In this document: positions 15,872 to 23,130 of the stretch, in pieces
Numbering within the stretch: position 1 is the stretch's first letter
Layout: each line of letters opens with the position of its first letter
NCBI GenBank assembly: GCA_013314815.1
Contig: JABUEY010000017.1
Span: forward strand, 1-42,711
Direction: 5' to 3'
DNA from: Syntrophobacteraceae bacterium
GTDB lineage: Bacteria > Desulfobacterota > Syntrophobacteria > Syntrophobacterales > Syntrophobacteraceae
Length of the DNA: 42,711 nt
Notes under the pieces: model-generated
What the model saw: only the letters and a program-made list of their open reading frames with translations
What the model was told of the DNA's origin: nothing
Database searches by the model: none
Program-made: the position numbers and the translations under genes

Positions 15872-17161
15872 GTGATGAGCAAACGTTCCATGGAAAACAG
15901 AGTGGTGATAACGGGCAGTGGTCTGGTCTGCTCCCTGGGTTCGACGGAGTCGGAAGTCTGGAGCCGGCTTGTGGCGGGCGAGGAAGGAACCGCTCCCGTT
16001 GGCCGCTCGGACTGCGACAGCTTCCATTGCCCTGCCGCCCGGACCGAACGGTTTTCTGAAGCGAACCCGGGTATCCAGCAGCGGCTTGGGCAAATCATGG
16101 ATACCCACCTGGCCCTGCTCATGAAAGCCGTGGGGGACGCCGTGCTCGGGAGCGGGCTGAACGCAGGGGACATTCCTGCCGACCAGAGGGGTTTTTTTGC
16201 GGGCATGGGCATGGTGGACTACGAGGTCGCGGATCTGCTGCCAGCGGTTCTCGAGTCACTGGGGCCTGCAGGTGAACTCGACTACAACCGCTTCTACTCA
16301 CAAGGATACACCCATATCTATCCCCTTTGGCCCCTGGCCATGCTCAACAACATCGCCTTCTGCCAGGTCGGCATAAGGTACGACATTCGAGGGGAAAACT
16401 GCGTCTTTTCGCCGTACGCCGATTCAGGGCTTTATGCGATCGCCGAGGGTTACCGGACAGTGAAGGAGGGCAGGGCGAAGCTGGCCCTTTGCGGGGGTGT
16501 CAGTGATAAGATCTCCGCTTCGAGCCTTGCCCGTGCCGTACTGTCTCAACTGCTGGACAGTTCCGGAGATGGAGCTCGATGCAGGCCTTTCTCCATCGTG
16601 AGGAAAGGATCCATACTCGGTGAGGGCTGCGGTATCGTTGCGGTTGAACTTCTCTCTCACGCCGCGCAGAGGAAGGCCGTTCCTCTTGCAGAGGTGCTCG
16701 GGTTCGGTTCGGCATCGGATGGGGAAGGAGAATTGAGCCACCCGGGCTCAGACACCATTTCACAGGCCATGTGCACCGCACTGGACCAGTCCGGAATCAA
16801 ACCCTCGGACATCGATCTGCTCATCGCTCATGCCGACGGGAATCCTGCGGGCGACGAAGCCGAGATGGAAGCCATACACACGGTTTTCTCCGGTTGTTTC
16901 GACCGACTCATGGTCTATTCATCCAAGGGTGCGCTGGGCCATATGTCCGCGGCGGCCCCCGCCGTCGACACCCTGATCGGCATAAACTGCATGCGGAATG
17001 GAATGGTTCCGCCAACCCTCCATGCAGATCCCGTGGATCATCGAGTCCGATTCGACCTGGTGGCGGGAGAATGCCGTCCATCCCGGGTGCGGCGTTGCCT
17101 GATCAATTCGAGAAGCCATGAAGGCCGGTGCGCTTCCCTGGTTATCGGATCCTGCGGTTGA
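15872..17161 (+). CDS. Ketosynthase-like protein lacking the catalytic Cys (chain-length-factor-like)
   Basis: 429 residues from ATG 15872 (later in-frame ATGs at 15875 and 15890 are possible). The fold and both His residues are kept (His320 in LIAHADG, His357 in GALGHMSA). The nucleophile region reads FSPYADSGLYAI, placing Ala183 where the active Cys should be. It therefore cannot form the acyl-enzyme by the normal route. Known Cys-less homologues are chain-length factors of type II PKS and aryl-polyene systems, which pair with an active KS and shape the product cavity, or malonyl-ACP decarboxylases. It lies directly downstream of an intact KS. The C-terminal NSFGFGG motif is also degraded (NSRSHEG). 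Confidence 0.88.
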   Translation: MMSKRSMENRVVITGSGLVCSLGSTESEVWSRLVAGEEGTAPVGRSDCDSFHCPAARTERFSEANPGIQQRLGQIMDTHLALLMKAVGDAVLGSGLNAGDIPADQRGFFAGMGMVDYEVADLLPAVLESLGPAGELDYNRFYSQGYTHIYPLWPLAMLNNIAFCQVGIRYDIRGENCVFSPYADSGLYAIAEGYRTVKEGRAKLALCGGVSDKISASSLARAVLSQLLDSSGDGARCRPFSIVRKGSILGEGCGIVAVELLSHAAQRKAVPLAEVLGFGSASDGEGELSHPGSDTISQAMCTALDQSGIKPSDIDLLIAHADGNPAGDEAEMEAIHTVFSGCFDRLMVYSSKGALGHMSAAAPAVDTLIGINCMRNGMVPPTLHADPVDHRVRFDLVAGECRPSRVRRCLINSRSHEGRCASLVIGSCG

Positions 17162-17174
17162 CTGGAGGCACTTC

Positions 17175-17621
17175 ATGAGGTTTCTGCTTTACGACGCAAT
17201 AGAGGAGATCGGAAAAGGGAAATACATCAAGGGATATAAAACCTTTTCCCTGTCGGACGAATCTCTTCGCGGTCATTTCGGAGAAACAGCCTGGGTTCCG
17301 GGAGTGCTTTTCATCGAGTCCATGGCTCAGCTGCTGGGATGGCTGGTCATCTTTTCCCACGATTTCTCGATCTCGGCAGTCATGACTCTTGTCGAGAACG
17401 TGAAGATCCCTTCACGGTTGAGGCCGGGGTTCCGAGCGGAAATCCAAGGGGAGATTCTTTCCACGTCGAAAAGGGATTCCCTCGGCTGCTGCCGGATGTA
17501 CGTGGATGGAGAGATGATCGCCTCCGTTGAACGGATTATCTATGTCCACTCCCGGAGCGCCGATTCCGGGCAGCTCTTGAACCTGTTCCGCTATTACGGC
17601 GGAATGGTGGACCGGGCTTGA
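17175..17621 (+). CDS. FabZ/FabA-like 3-hydroxyacyl-ACP dehydratase 1
   Basis: 148 residues from ATG 17175, chosen because GGAGG lies 7 nt upstream; a longer frame from 17118 overlaps the previous gene. Hot-dog fold with the catalytic pair His34 (RGHFGET) and Glu48 (VPGVLFIESMAQ) at the normal 14-residue spacing of FabZ. The HFPGxP of ordinary FabZ is changed to HFGETAW, so the active-site rim differs. It should dehydrate 3-hydroxyacyl-ACP to the enoyl form. A paralogue with the same His34/Glu48 numbering is encoded at 19855. Two dehydratases in one cluster suggest different chain lengths or a heterodimer. Confidence 0.85.
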   Translation: MRFLLYDAIEEIGKGKYIKGYKTFSLSDESLRGHFGETAWVPGVLFIESMAQLLGWLVIFSHDFSISAVMTLVENVKIPSRLRPGFRAEIQGEILSTSKRDSLGCCRMYVDGEMIASVERIIYVHSRSADSGQLLNLFRYYGGMVDRA

Positions 17622-17632
17622 GGTCTCGGGAT

Positions 17633-18916
17633 ATGGCTGCGAGAAGAAGAGTCGTTGTAACGGGGATGGGGCTTGCGACTCCGCTGGGGATCGATGTCGA
17701 GGACAACTGGCGGAAGATGTTTGCAGGGATCTCGGGAATCGGCAGGCTGAGCCTTCCCGGAACCGAAAAGTCGCCTGTGCGGGCGGTGGGAGAAGTCAAG
17801 GCAGATGACCTGGAGAGAATCTGGAGGGAGTTCCCCGGGCGGGCTGATTCCGAGGGAGAGAAAAGGACCCTTTTTGCGCTCTGGGCTGCAAGATCTGCGA
17901 TGAAGGATGCCGGGCTCGATGATTACAAGGGGTGTCGGGAACGCTTTGGCGTGTCGCTGGCGGCGGGCCTCGGGATCAACTCCCTGGACGACATCCATCG
18001 ATGGATCACCGCGGATCGGGCGTTTGATTACTCCGGGTTTGCCGCTCAATGCCACCGGGTGAGCAGGGAATCCATCCTGAGGAACAGCTCGAGCAGGGCC
18101 GCGTCTCTCGTTGCGACCGAATGCTGCTGCCGCGGGCCGAACCTGACCGTGACCACAGCGTGTGCGTCCGCCACCCAGGCGATAGGTATGGCGGCCAGGA
18201 TGGTCGAGAGGGGCGAGGCCGATGTTATGCTGGCGGGAGGTGCCGATTCCATGCTCAACCCGGTCGGGCTGGTTTTTTTCGTTCTACTGGGTTCGGCTTC
18301 TCTCCATGGCGGAGACCCCGTAGAAGCCTGCCGCCCGTTCGACAGGAAGAGATCCGGGCTGGTCATGGGGGAAGGGGCCGGCATCGTGGTTTTGGAGGAG
18401 GAATCCCACGCTGTAGGAAGGGGTGCCAGAATTTTTGCCGAGGTTGCCGGGTACGGTTCATCCATGGATGCCTACAGGCTTACGGCACCCGAACCTGAAG
18501 GGAGAGGCGCCGAACAGTCCATGAGGCGGGCGCTGGAGGATGCGGAGCTGCCTCCGGACGGTATCGACTATATCAATGCCCACGGGACCTCCACGAAGCT
18601 GAATGACCTGGCGGAAACCCTGGCCATCAAGCGTCTTTTTGGAGATCATGCTCGGAGGCTGAGTGTCAGTTCGAGCAAATCGTTGATCGGGCACCTGCTG
18701 GCGGCATCCGGAGGTCCCGAGTTCATCTATACGGTATTGAGTGTGAACAGGGACGAGATTCATCCCACGGTCAACCTGGTAAACCGGGATGCAAAGTGTG
18801 ATCTGGATTATGTGCCGAACGTCGGAAGAGCGAAAACCGTTCGAGCTGCATTGTCCAATTCCTTCGGATTCGGTGGTCAGAATGCTTCCATTGTCGTGAA
18901 GAAGTACAGAGGATGA
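17633..18916 (+). CDS. Beta-ketoacyl-ACP synthase, second intact KS
   Basis: 427 residues from ATG 17633; a TTG at 17618 overlapping the previous stop is the alternative. Complete Cys-His-His: Cys177 in TTACASATQ, His317 in NAHGTST, His354 in LIGHLLAA, with NSFGFGGQNA at the C-terminus. The canonical start RRRVVVTGMGLATPLG is present. It is 11 nt after the first dehydratase. It is closely related to the KS at 14558 (shared GYGSSMDAYR, NDLAETLAIKRLF, KCDLDYVPNV), suggesting duplication within the cluster. It may pair with one of the Cys-less homologues, most likely the one at 20307 or 15872. Confidence 0.92.
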   Translation: MAARRRVVVTGMGLATPLGIDVEDNWRKMFAGISGIGRLSLPGTEKSPVRAVGEVKADDLERIWREFPGRADSEGEKRTLFALWAARSAMKDAGLDDYKGCRERFGVSLAAGLGINSLDDIHRWITADRAFDYSGFAAQCHRVSRESILRNSSSRAASLVATECCCRGPNLTVTTACASATQAIGMAARMVERGEADVMLAGGADSMLNPVGLVFFVLLGSASLHGGDPVEACRPFDRKRSGLVMGEGAGIVVLEEESHAVGRGARIFAEVAGYGSSMDAYRLTAPEPEGRGAEQSMRRALEDAELPPDGIDYINAHGTSTKLNDLAETLAIKRLFGDHARRLSVSSSKSLIGHLLAASGGPEFIYTVLSVNRDEIHPTVNLVNRDAKCDLDYVPNVGRAKTVRAALSNSFGFGGQNASIVVKKYRG

Positions 18917-18997
18917 CCTGGAAAGCCCGGCCTCCCGGTTGCAGAAAGATCAACACCGATGTTGCGGGTAAATTTCTGATAGAGGTATTCGCCTGCC

Positions 18998-19750
18998 ATG
19001 AAGATCGATCTTGCTGGTAAGATTGCCCTCGTGACGGGAGGATCGCGTGGTATCGGCCGTGCGTGCAGTATCCTTCTCGCTCGTGCGGGGGCCGCGGTCC
19101 TCGTCAATTACAACAGGTCCCGCGAGAAGGCGGAAGAGGTCATGAACGAGATCCGGGAACTGGGCGGGGAAGCCGAGATCTTCAAGGCGGATGTGTCTGT
19201 CCCCGAGGAAGTGGAGGAGCTTTTCGAATTCTTGAAGAAAAGGTTCGGGACCCTGGACATCCTGGTCAACAACGCCGGGATCATCCGGGACAACCTGCTG
19301 CTTACCATGAAGATCAGCGACTGGGACAGGGTACACGATGTCGACCTCAAAGGCGCCTTTCTCACCTCGAAATCGGCTGCTGAAATGATGCTGCCCCGTC
19401 GATCCGGGAAGATCATCAATGTCTCGTCGGTCGCCGCTGTTGCCGGCGGCCGCGGGCAGACCAACTACGCGTCCGCCAAGGGAGGACTGGCGTCCTTCAC
19501 CAGGGCCTGTGCCGTCGAACTCGGCGCAAAGGGCATCCAGGTCAATGCGGTTCTGCCGGGCATGATCAGCACGGATATGAGCAGCCGTACCGTCAGGAGA
19601 GCGGGTGAACTGATTCTGAAAAGAATTCCGTTCGAGAGGTTCGGAGATCCGATGGAGGTCGCTTCACTGGTGCTGTTCCTGGCTTCGGACCTGTCCGGTT
19701 ACATCACCGGCCAGACCATCGCTGTCGATGGCGGACTGAGTATCTCGTGA
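18998..19750 (+). CDS. 3-oxoacyl-ACP reductase, FabG type
   Basis: 250 residues from ATG 18998. Classical SDR: cofactor site [16 protein letters not shown] (residues 91-94), catalytic Ser143/Ser144 region ([10 protein letters not shown]), Tyr157-x3-Lys161 (NYASAKGG), [12 protein letters not shown] and the C-terminal [13 protein letters not shown]. Unlike the SDR at 13091 it has the YxxxK spacing of FabG. It should reduce the 3-oxo group with NADPH in each elongation cycle of this cluster. A housekeeping fabG presumably lies elsewhere; here there is no fabD or acpP beside it, which marks it as the cluster's own ketoreductase. Confidence 0.93.
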   Translation: MKIDLAGKIALVTGGSRGIGRACSILLARAGAAVLVNYNRSREKAEEVMNEIRELGGEAEIFKADVSVPEEVEELFEFLKKRFGTLDILVNNAGIIRDNLLLTMKISDWDRVHDVDLKGAFLTSKSAAEMMLPRRSGKIINVSSVAAVAGGRGQTNYASAKGGLASFTRACAVELGAKGIQVNAVLPGMISTDMSSRTVRRAGELILKRIPFERFGDPMEVASLVLFLASDLSGYITGQTIAVDGGLSIS

Positions 19751-19854
19751 AGGATGAGGGAGCATCGAGTCCGCCGTCCGGCTGTTCGAGCCAGTCGGAG
19801 AACTGCCGGAACATCTGATCTGCTCACGACGAAAACAGGATTGAATCAGAGAAC

Positions 19855-20310
19855 ATGCGCTACCTACTTGTTGATCGCATTTTGGAATACAGATCGGGCG
19901 AGCGTATCAGGGGAATTAAAAACGTCGCCATGAGCGAGGATTTCCTTGAATTTCATTTTCCCGGAAATCCCATCATGCCGGGAGTCCTGCTTATCGAGGC
20001 GCTGGCGCAGCTTGCCGGGTGGCTCGAAGCCGTATCTTCGGACTTTTCCAGGTGGTTTCTCATCACTGCCGTTAAGAAGTGCAATTTCTACGGTTTTGTC
20101 CTTCCGGGAGACCGGGTGGAACTGGAAGTTGCTGCAAAGCAGGACGAAGGATCTCCGCTGATGCGCTGTTCCGGTATCTGCAGCGTGGAAGGCAGGAAAA
20201 AGGTCAAAGTCGATTTCGAAGGGGAACTCGTTCCCCTTTCCTCCATTGAAAATGTTGAAGATCAGAGGAGATTCTTCAAGATCCTGACAAGGGAGTTCAG
20301 CCTGTCATGA
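19855..20310 (+). CDS. FabZ-like 3-hydroxyacyl-ACP dehydratase 2
   Basis: 151 residues from ATG 19855 (ribosome site weak). Hot-dog dehydratase with the standard motif HFPGNPIMPGVLLIEALAQ; catalytic His34 and Glu48. It is closer to ordinary FabZ than its paralogue at 17175, although both begin MR(F/Y)LL and share the residue numbering. Its stop overlaps the start of the next ketosynthase-like gene (20307-20310), so the two proteins are probably made in equal amounts. Confidence 0.88.
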   Translation: MRYLLVDRILEYRSGERIRGIKNVAMSEDFLEFHFPGNPIMPGVLLIEALAQLAGWLEAVSSDFSRWFLITAVKKCNFYGFVLPGDRVELEVAAKQDEGSPLMRCSGICSVEGRKKVKVDFEGELVPLSSIENVEDQRRFFKILTREFSLS

Positions 20311-21617
20311 TTTCCGCCAGAGAAGTCGTGGTCACGGGAACAGGGCTCATATCGCCTTTGGGAAGAGATGTCCCGGAAAACTGGGAGAACTTCAAGGCCG
20401 GCAGGACGGGTATCGAACGCTTTCCTGGAAATGGCCGGCCCGACAGCCTGCAGTACCTCGGGAAGGTAAAGAACATCGATATTCCCGAGGGTATTCCCGC
20501 CAAGCTGCAGAGCCAGATGAGGTTCCTCAACCGTGGGTCGATGCTCGGGTTTCGGGCTGCATACGAAGCGGTTCGTACGTCTGGAATGGATCTTTCCCAG
20601 GTGTCGAGGGAGCGCAGAGCCCTGTACATTGCATCCGGGGATCTTACCAAGGTGGGTTACGAGTTCATGCATCCGGCGATCATGGCTGTTTGGGACGGCA
20701 GATCCAGCTGCGTGGACCAGCGCAGACTCAACAGAATGTCCCTGGAAAAGGTGAATCCCTTCTTCCTGCTCGAGTCCATCTGCAACAATGCATTCAGCTT
20801 TCTTTCCGCGTATTTCGAGTTCAAGGGACCCAATACGAGCCTGGCAAGCCTTTCTCCCTGTGGAGGGCATGCCCTGGAACTGGCGTCCCGCAGAATCATG
20901 CAGGGTGAGGCTGATGTCGCACTGGTCGTTGGGTGCGGCAACTGGATCAGCGATGTTCCCCTGATGGAGATGGACGGCCTCGGGATACTTTCCCGGTGCC
21001 GAAAGGGGGAGAAGTCCTACAGGCCTTTCGACCGGCACCGGGACGGGTTTATCGCGGCGGAGGGAGGAGCGGCGGTGTTCCTGGAGTCGGCTGAAGGTGC
21101 CAGGGATCGTCGAGCGAAAGTCCATGCCGTGATCAAAGGATTTGGGAATTGCATGGAAGTTGCCGAGAGCCGCAGGTTGAGTGTCCCTTCCAGTGTGAGT
21201 GTCCGCAGCATGCGTATGGCACTCGACGAAGCAGGACTGGATCCGGGCCGCCTCGCCTTTATCTGCCCTCACGGCAGTGGGACCCGAAAGGGCGACAGGT
21301 CGGAACTCAGATCCATTTCGGAACTGCTGGGGGATCAATGGCCGGATGTTCCCATATGCGGACTGAAGCCTTACACGGGGCATATGGCGGCGGCAAGCGA
21401 TCTGGCGGAAGTGATCTTCGGAATCATGGCCGCCGCGGAAGGCATCGTTCCGGCAACGCTCAACTTCCACCAGGCGGATGAGGAATTCTCGATGCTGAAC
21501 CTATCCTCCGGGTTCCGGCAGACGGATCTCCGATGTTTTCTGTCGACGAGCTACGGGATCCTGGGGGAATCGTCTTCAACAGTGCTCGAAGCCTTGGACG
21601 GACAGGTCTCGTGGTGA
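20307..21617 (+). CDS. Ketosynthase-like protein with Ser at the nucleophile position
   Basis: 436 residues from ATG 20307, overlapping the dehydratase stop. The KS fold is clear (VVVTGTGLISPLG, YRPFDRHRDGFIAAEGG). Both His residues are kept: His322 (CPHGSGT) and His359 (YTGHMAAA). The nucleophile segment reads SLASLSPCGGHALELA; aligned on the flanking residues, Ser183 takes the Cys position, and Cys185 lies two residues later. It is more diverged than the other three KS proteins and lacks the NSFGFGG end (TSYGILGESSS). It may be a chain-length-factor-like or priming subunit. A shifted nucleophile Cys185 cannot be ruled out by eye. Confidence 0.85.
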   Translation: MISAREVVVTGTGLISPLGRDVPENWENFKAGRTGIERFPGNGRPDSLQYLGKVKNIDIPEGIPAKLQSQMRFLNRGSMLGFRAAYEAVRTSGMDLSQVSRERRALYIASGDLTKVGYEFMHPAIMAVWDGRSSCVDQRRLNRMSLEKVNPFFLLESICNNAFSFLSAYFEFKGPNTSLASLSPCGGHALELASRRIMQGEADVALVVGCGNWISDVPLMEMDGLGILSRCRKGEKSYRPFDRHRDGFIAAEGGAAVFLESAEGARDRRAKVHAVIKGFGNCMEVAESRRLSVPSSVSVRSMRMALDEAGLDPGRLAFICPHGSGTRKGDRSELRSISELLGDQWPDVPICGLKPYTGHMAAASDLAEVIFGIMAAAEGIVPATLNFHQADEEFSMLNLSSGFRQTDLRCFLSTSYGILGESSSTVLEALDGQVSW

Positions 21618-21620
21618 AAT

Positions 21621-22568
21621 ATGGAAAAACAGAAGGCCCGCAAAGGGAAACTTGTCCTTCTCGCTGAATACTATTCGTTCCGGGCAGCATTGTCTCTCGC
21701 ACGCTCTCTGCCCCTTTTCGTCCTGCGCTTCTCCTGCCGGCTGCTCGGCAACGCGCTCTACATCCTCCTGCCCAGGCGCCGGCGGCTGGCCATGGAGAAC
21801 CTGCGCTTTGCATTCAACGGTCTGAAAAGCGAACAGGAAATCCGTCGAATCGCCAGGGAAAGTTGTGTATCCTTTTTCCTCACCGCAGCCGAAATCATGA
21901 AGTTCCATCTCTACGACCTCGGGGCCGACGCCATCAGGAAAAGAGGATATCGAACCGGGCAGTTTGAAGAACTCTTTCAGAAGGCCAGGATGATCCACGA
22001 TCAATCCGGAGGATGCATCTTTGTGACTCCTCACATCGGCAACTGGGAACTGCTTCCCTATGTGAGCGCCCACGTGGGAATCCCTCTTGCCATTGTGGCC
22101 AGACCCATGGACAACCACTACCTCGAGAAACTCATCACCTCCAACCGCACGGCCAGCGGACAGATCGTGGTGCCGAAAAGAAACGCCATGTTCGTTCTGC
22201 AGCGCATTCTGCGCCGGGGGAAATCCATCGGGATGCTCCCGGATCAGAGCACCGGCAAGGGTATCCCCGCCGATTTTTTCGGAAGAAAGGCCATGACCAC
22301 GCCTGTTCCCGCCTTGCTTGCCCTCACCTACAGGCGGCCCATCGTGGTGGTGGCGTGCTGCAGATCCCAGGATGATGGGAGTTTTGAAGGTTTTGTGTGC
22401 GATCCCATCCATCCCGGCGAATACAACAACGAACAAACCGGCATCCTGGCTCTGACCGAAGCGATGAACCGCGACATGGAGAGTATTATACGCAGGCACC
22501 CCGAACAGTATCTGTGGATGCACAATCGCTGGAAAGAGCACAAGAACAGGAGAAGTGCTTTCTCTTGA
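21621..22568 (+). CDS. LpxL/HtrB-like lysophospholipid acyltransferase
   Basis: 315 residues from ATG 21621, 3 nt after the ketosynthase-like gene. It has the H-x4-E acyltransferase motif His138-Glu143 (TPHIGNWELL), then IVARPMDN, the GKSIGMLPDQ block, and a C-terminal YLWMHNRWK typical of lauroyl/myristoyl lipid A acyltransferases. A hydrophobic N-terminal stretch (LPLFVLRFSCRLLGNALYILL) anchors it in the inner membrane, active site to the cytosol. LpxL-type enzymes take acyl-ACP directly. As last gene of the cluster it is well placed to unload the chain from the zinc-ribbon ACP onto lipid A or a related lipid. It could also be the housekeeping LpxL, but its tight coupling argues for a dedicated role. 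Confidence 0.9.
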   Translation: MEKQKARKGKLVLLAEYYSFRAALSLARSLPLFVLRFSCRLLGNALYILLPRRRRLAMENLRFAFNGLKSEQEIRRIARESCVSFFLTAAEIMKFHLYDLGADAIRKRGYRTGQFEELFQKARMIHDQSGGCIFVTPHIGNWELLPYVSAHVGIPLAIVARPMDNHYLEKLITSNRTASGQIVVPKRNAMFVLQRILRRGKSIGMLPDQSTGKGIPADFFGRKAMTTPVPALLALTYRRPIVVVACCRSQDDGSFEGFVCDPIHPGEYNNEQTGILALTEAMNRDMESIIRRHPEQYLWMHNRWKEHKNRRSAFS

Positions 22569-22802
22569 ATCGACGGAAACAGCGATTATACGCAATGGCC
22601 TGAACAAATACGCATTGTTTTGCCGGCAAACCAGCCACCTGAGCTGCTTTCGCTCCTATGACTCTCTTCATTTCACAATTATTTGTGACGCCCTGTACAG
22701 CATAACCGCCCTTCCCCCGCTGTCGCCGTCCAGCCTCCGGGGCGGGGTCTGCGGATAAGTCTGGTTCATCCGGCAAACGAGTACACTCCCCTTGCTTTTC
22801 AA

Positions 22803-22874
22803 GCATCCGCTGTTCTTCACGCATCCGCTGTTCTTCGCGCATCCGCTGTTCTTCACGCATCCGGTGCGCTTCAA
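22803..22874. repeat. 18-bp tandem repeat, four units
   Basis: Units of GCATCCGCTGTTCTTCAC start at 22803, 22821, 22839 and 22857; the first three are near identical and the last has diverged. The unit is a multiple of three, and the minus strand reads it as repeated MREEQR, but no ribosome site or conserved flanking protein supports coding. Confidence 0.8.
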
Positions 22875-22924
22875 GCAACAGATCGATGGCAGCACAACGT
22901 CTTCTGTTGCGCAGACGCAGACCG

Positions 22925-22989
22925 CACCGTCCTTTCCGCCAAGACTCCACCGTCCTTCCCGCGAAAAATAACACCGTCATTCCTGCGAA
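22925..22989. repeat. REP-like motif, three spaced copies
   Basis: The core CACCGTCATTCCTGCGAA (22972-22989) is preceded by CACCGTCCTTCCCGCGAA (22948-22965) and a weaker copy at 22925-22942. A further copy, differing by one base, is at 42566-42583. Such CGTCATTCCCGCGAA elements are widespread dispersed repeats in proteobacterial genomes. Confidence 0.65.
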
Positions 22990-23130
22990 CTCCGGCATAC
23001 CGTTACTGGAACATCAGCGGGGTTTGTGGTAAACAAAAAAATTCATGGTTAAAATATACATAATGAATCCGGACCAAACAAATGCGGAATCCTGCAGTCT
23101 CGACGGCCGGAATCCAGGAGATCGACCCGA

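Larger units (their letters stand above)
22569..23130. other. Intergenic region with short repeats, no convincing gene
   Basis: About 560 bp between the acyltransferase and ABC-F genes. It contains an 18-bp tandem repeat (22803-22874) and three spaced copies of a REP-like motif (22925-22989). A minus-strand frame, 22486-22998, crosses both; its hexapeptide repeat is created by the 18-bp unit and it has no recognised domain. An AT-rich stretch at 23025-23075 probably contains the ABC-F promoter. Confidence 0.5.

Noticed and set aside
14468-16108. A 546-codon minus-strand frame opposite the ketosynthases
   Set aside because: It overlaps the ACP end and two clear KS genes and shows no domain.
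13091-22568. Aryl-polyene or ladderane cluster
   Set aside because: No ammonia lyase, AMP ligase, thioesterase, MMPL exporter or radical SAM gene is present. An enoyl-reductase-like gene also argues against a polyene.
22486-22998. A 170-codon minus-strand frame with repeated MREEQR
   Set aside because: It overlaps the acyltransferase end, its repeat comes from the 18-bp DNA array, and its start lies in REP-like sequence.
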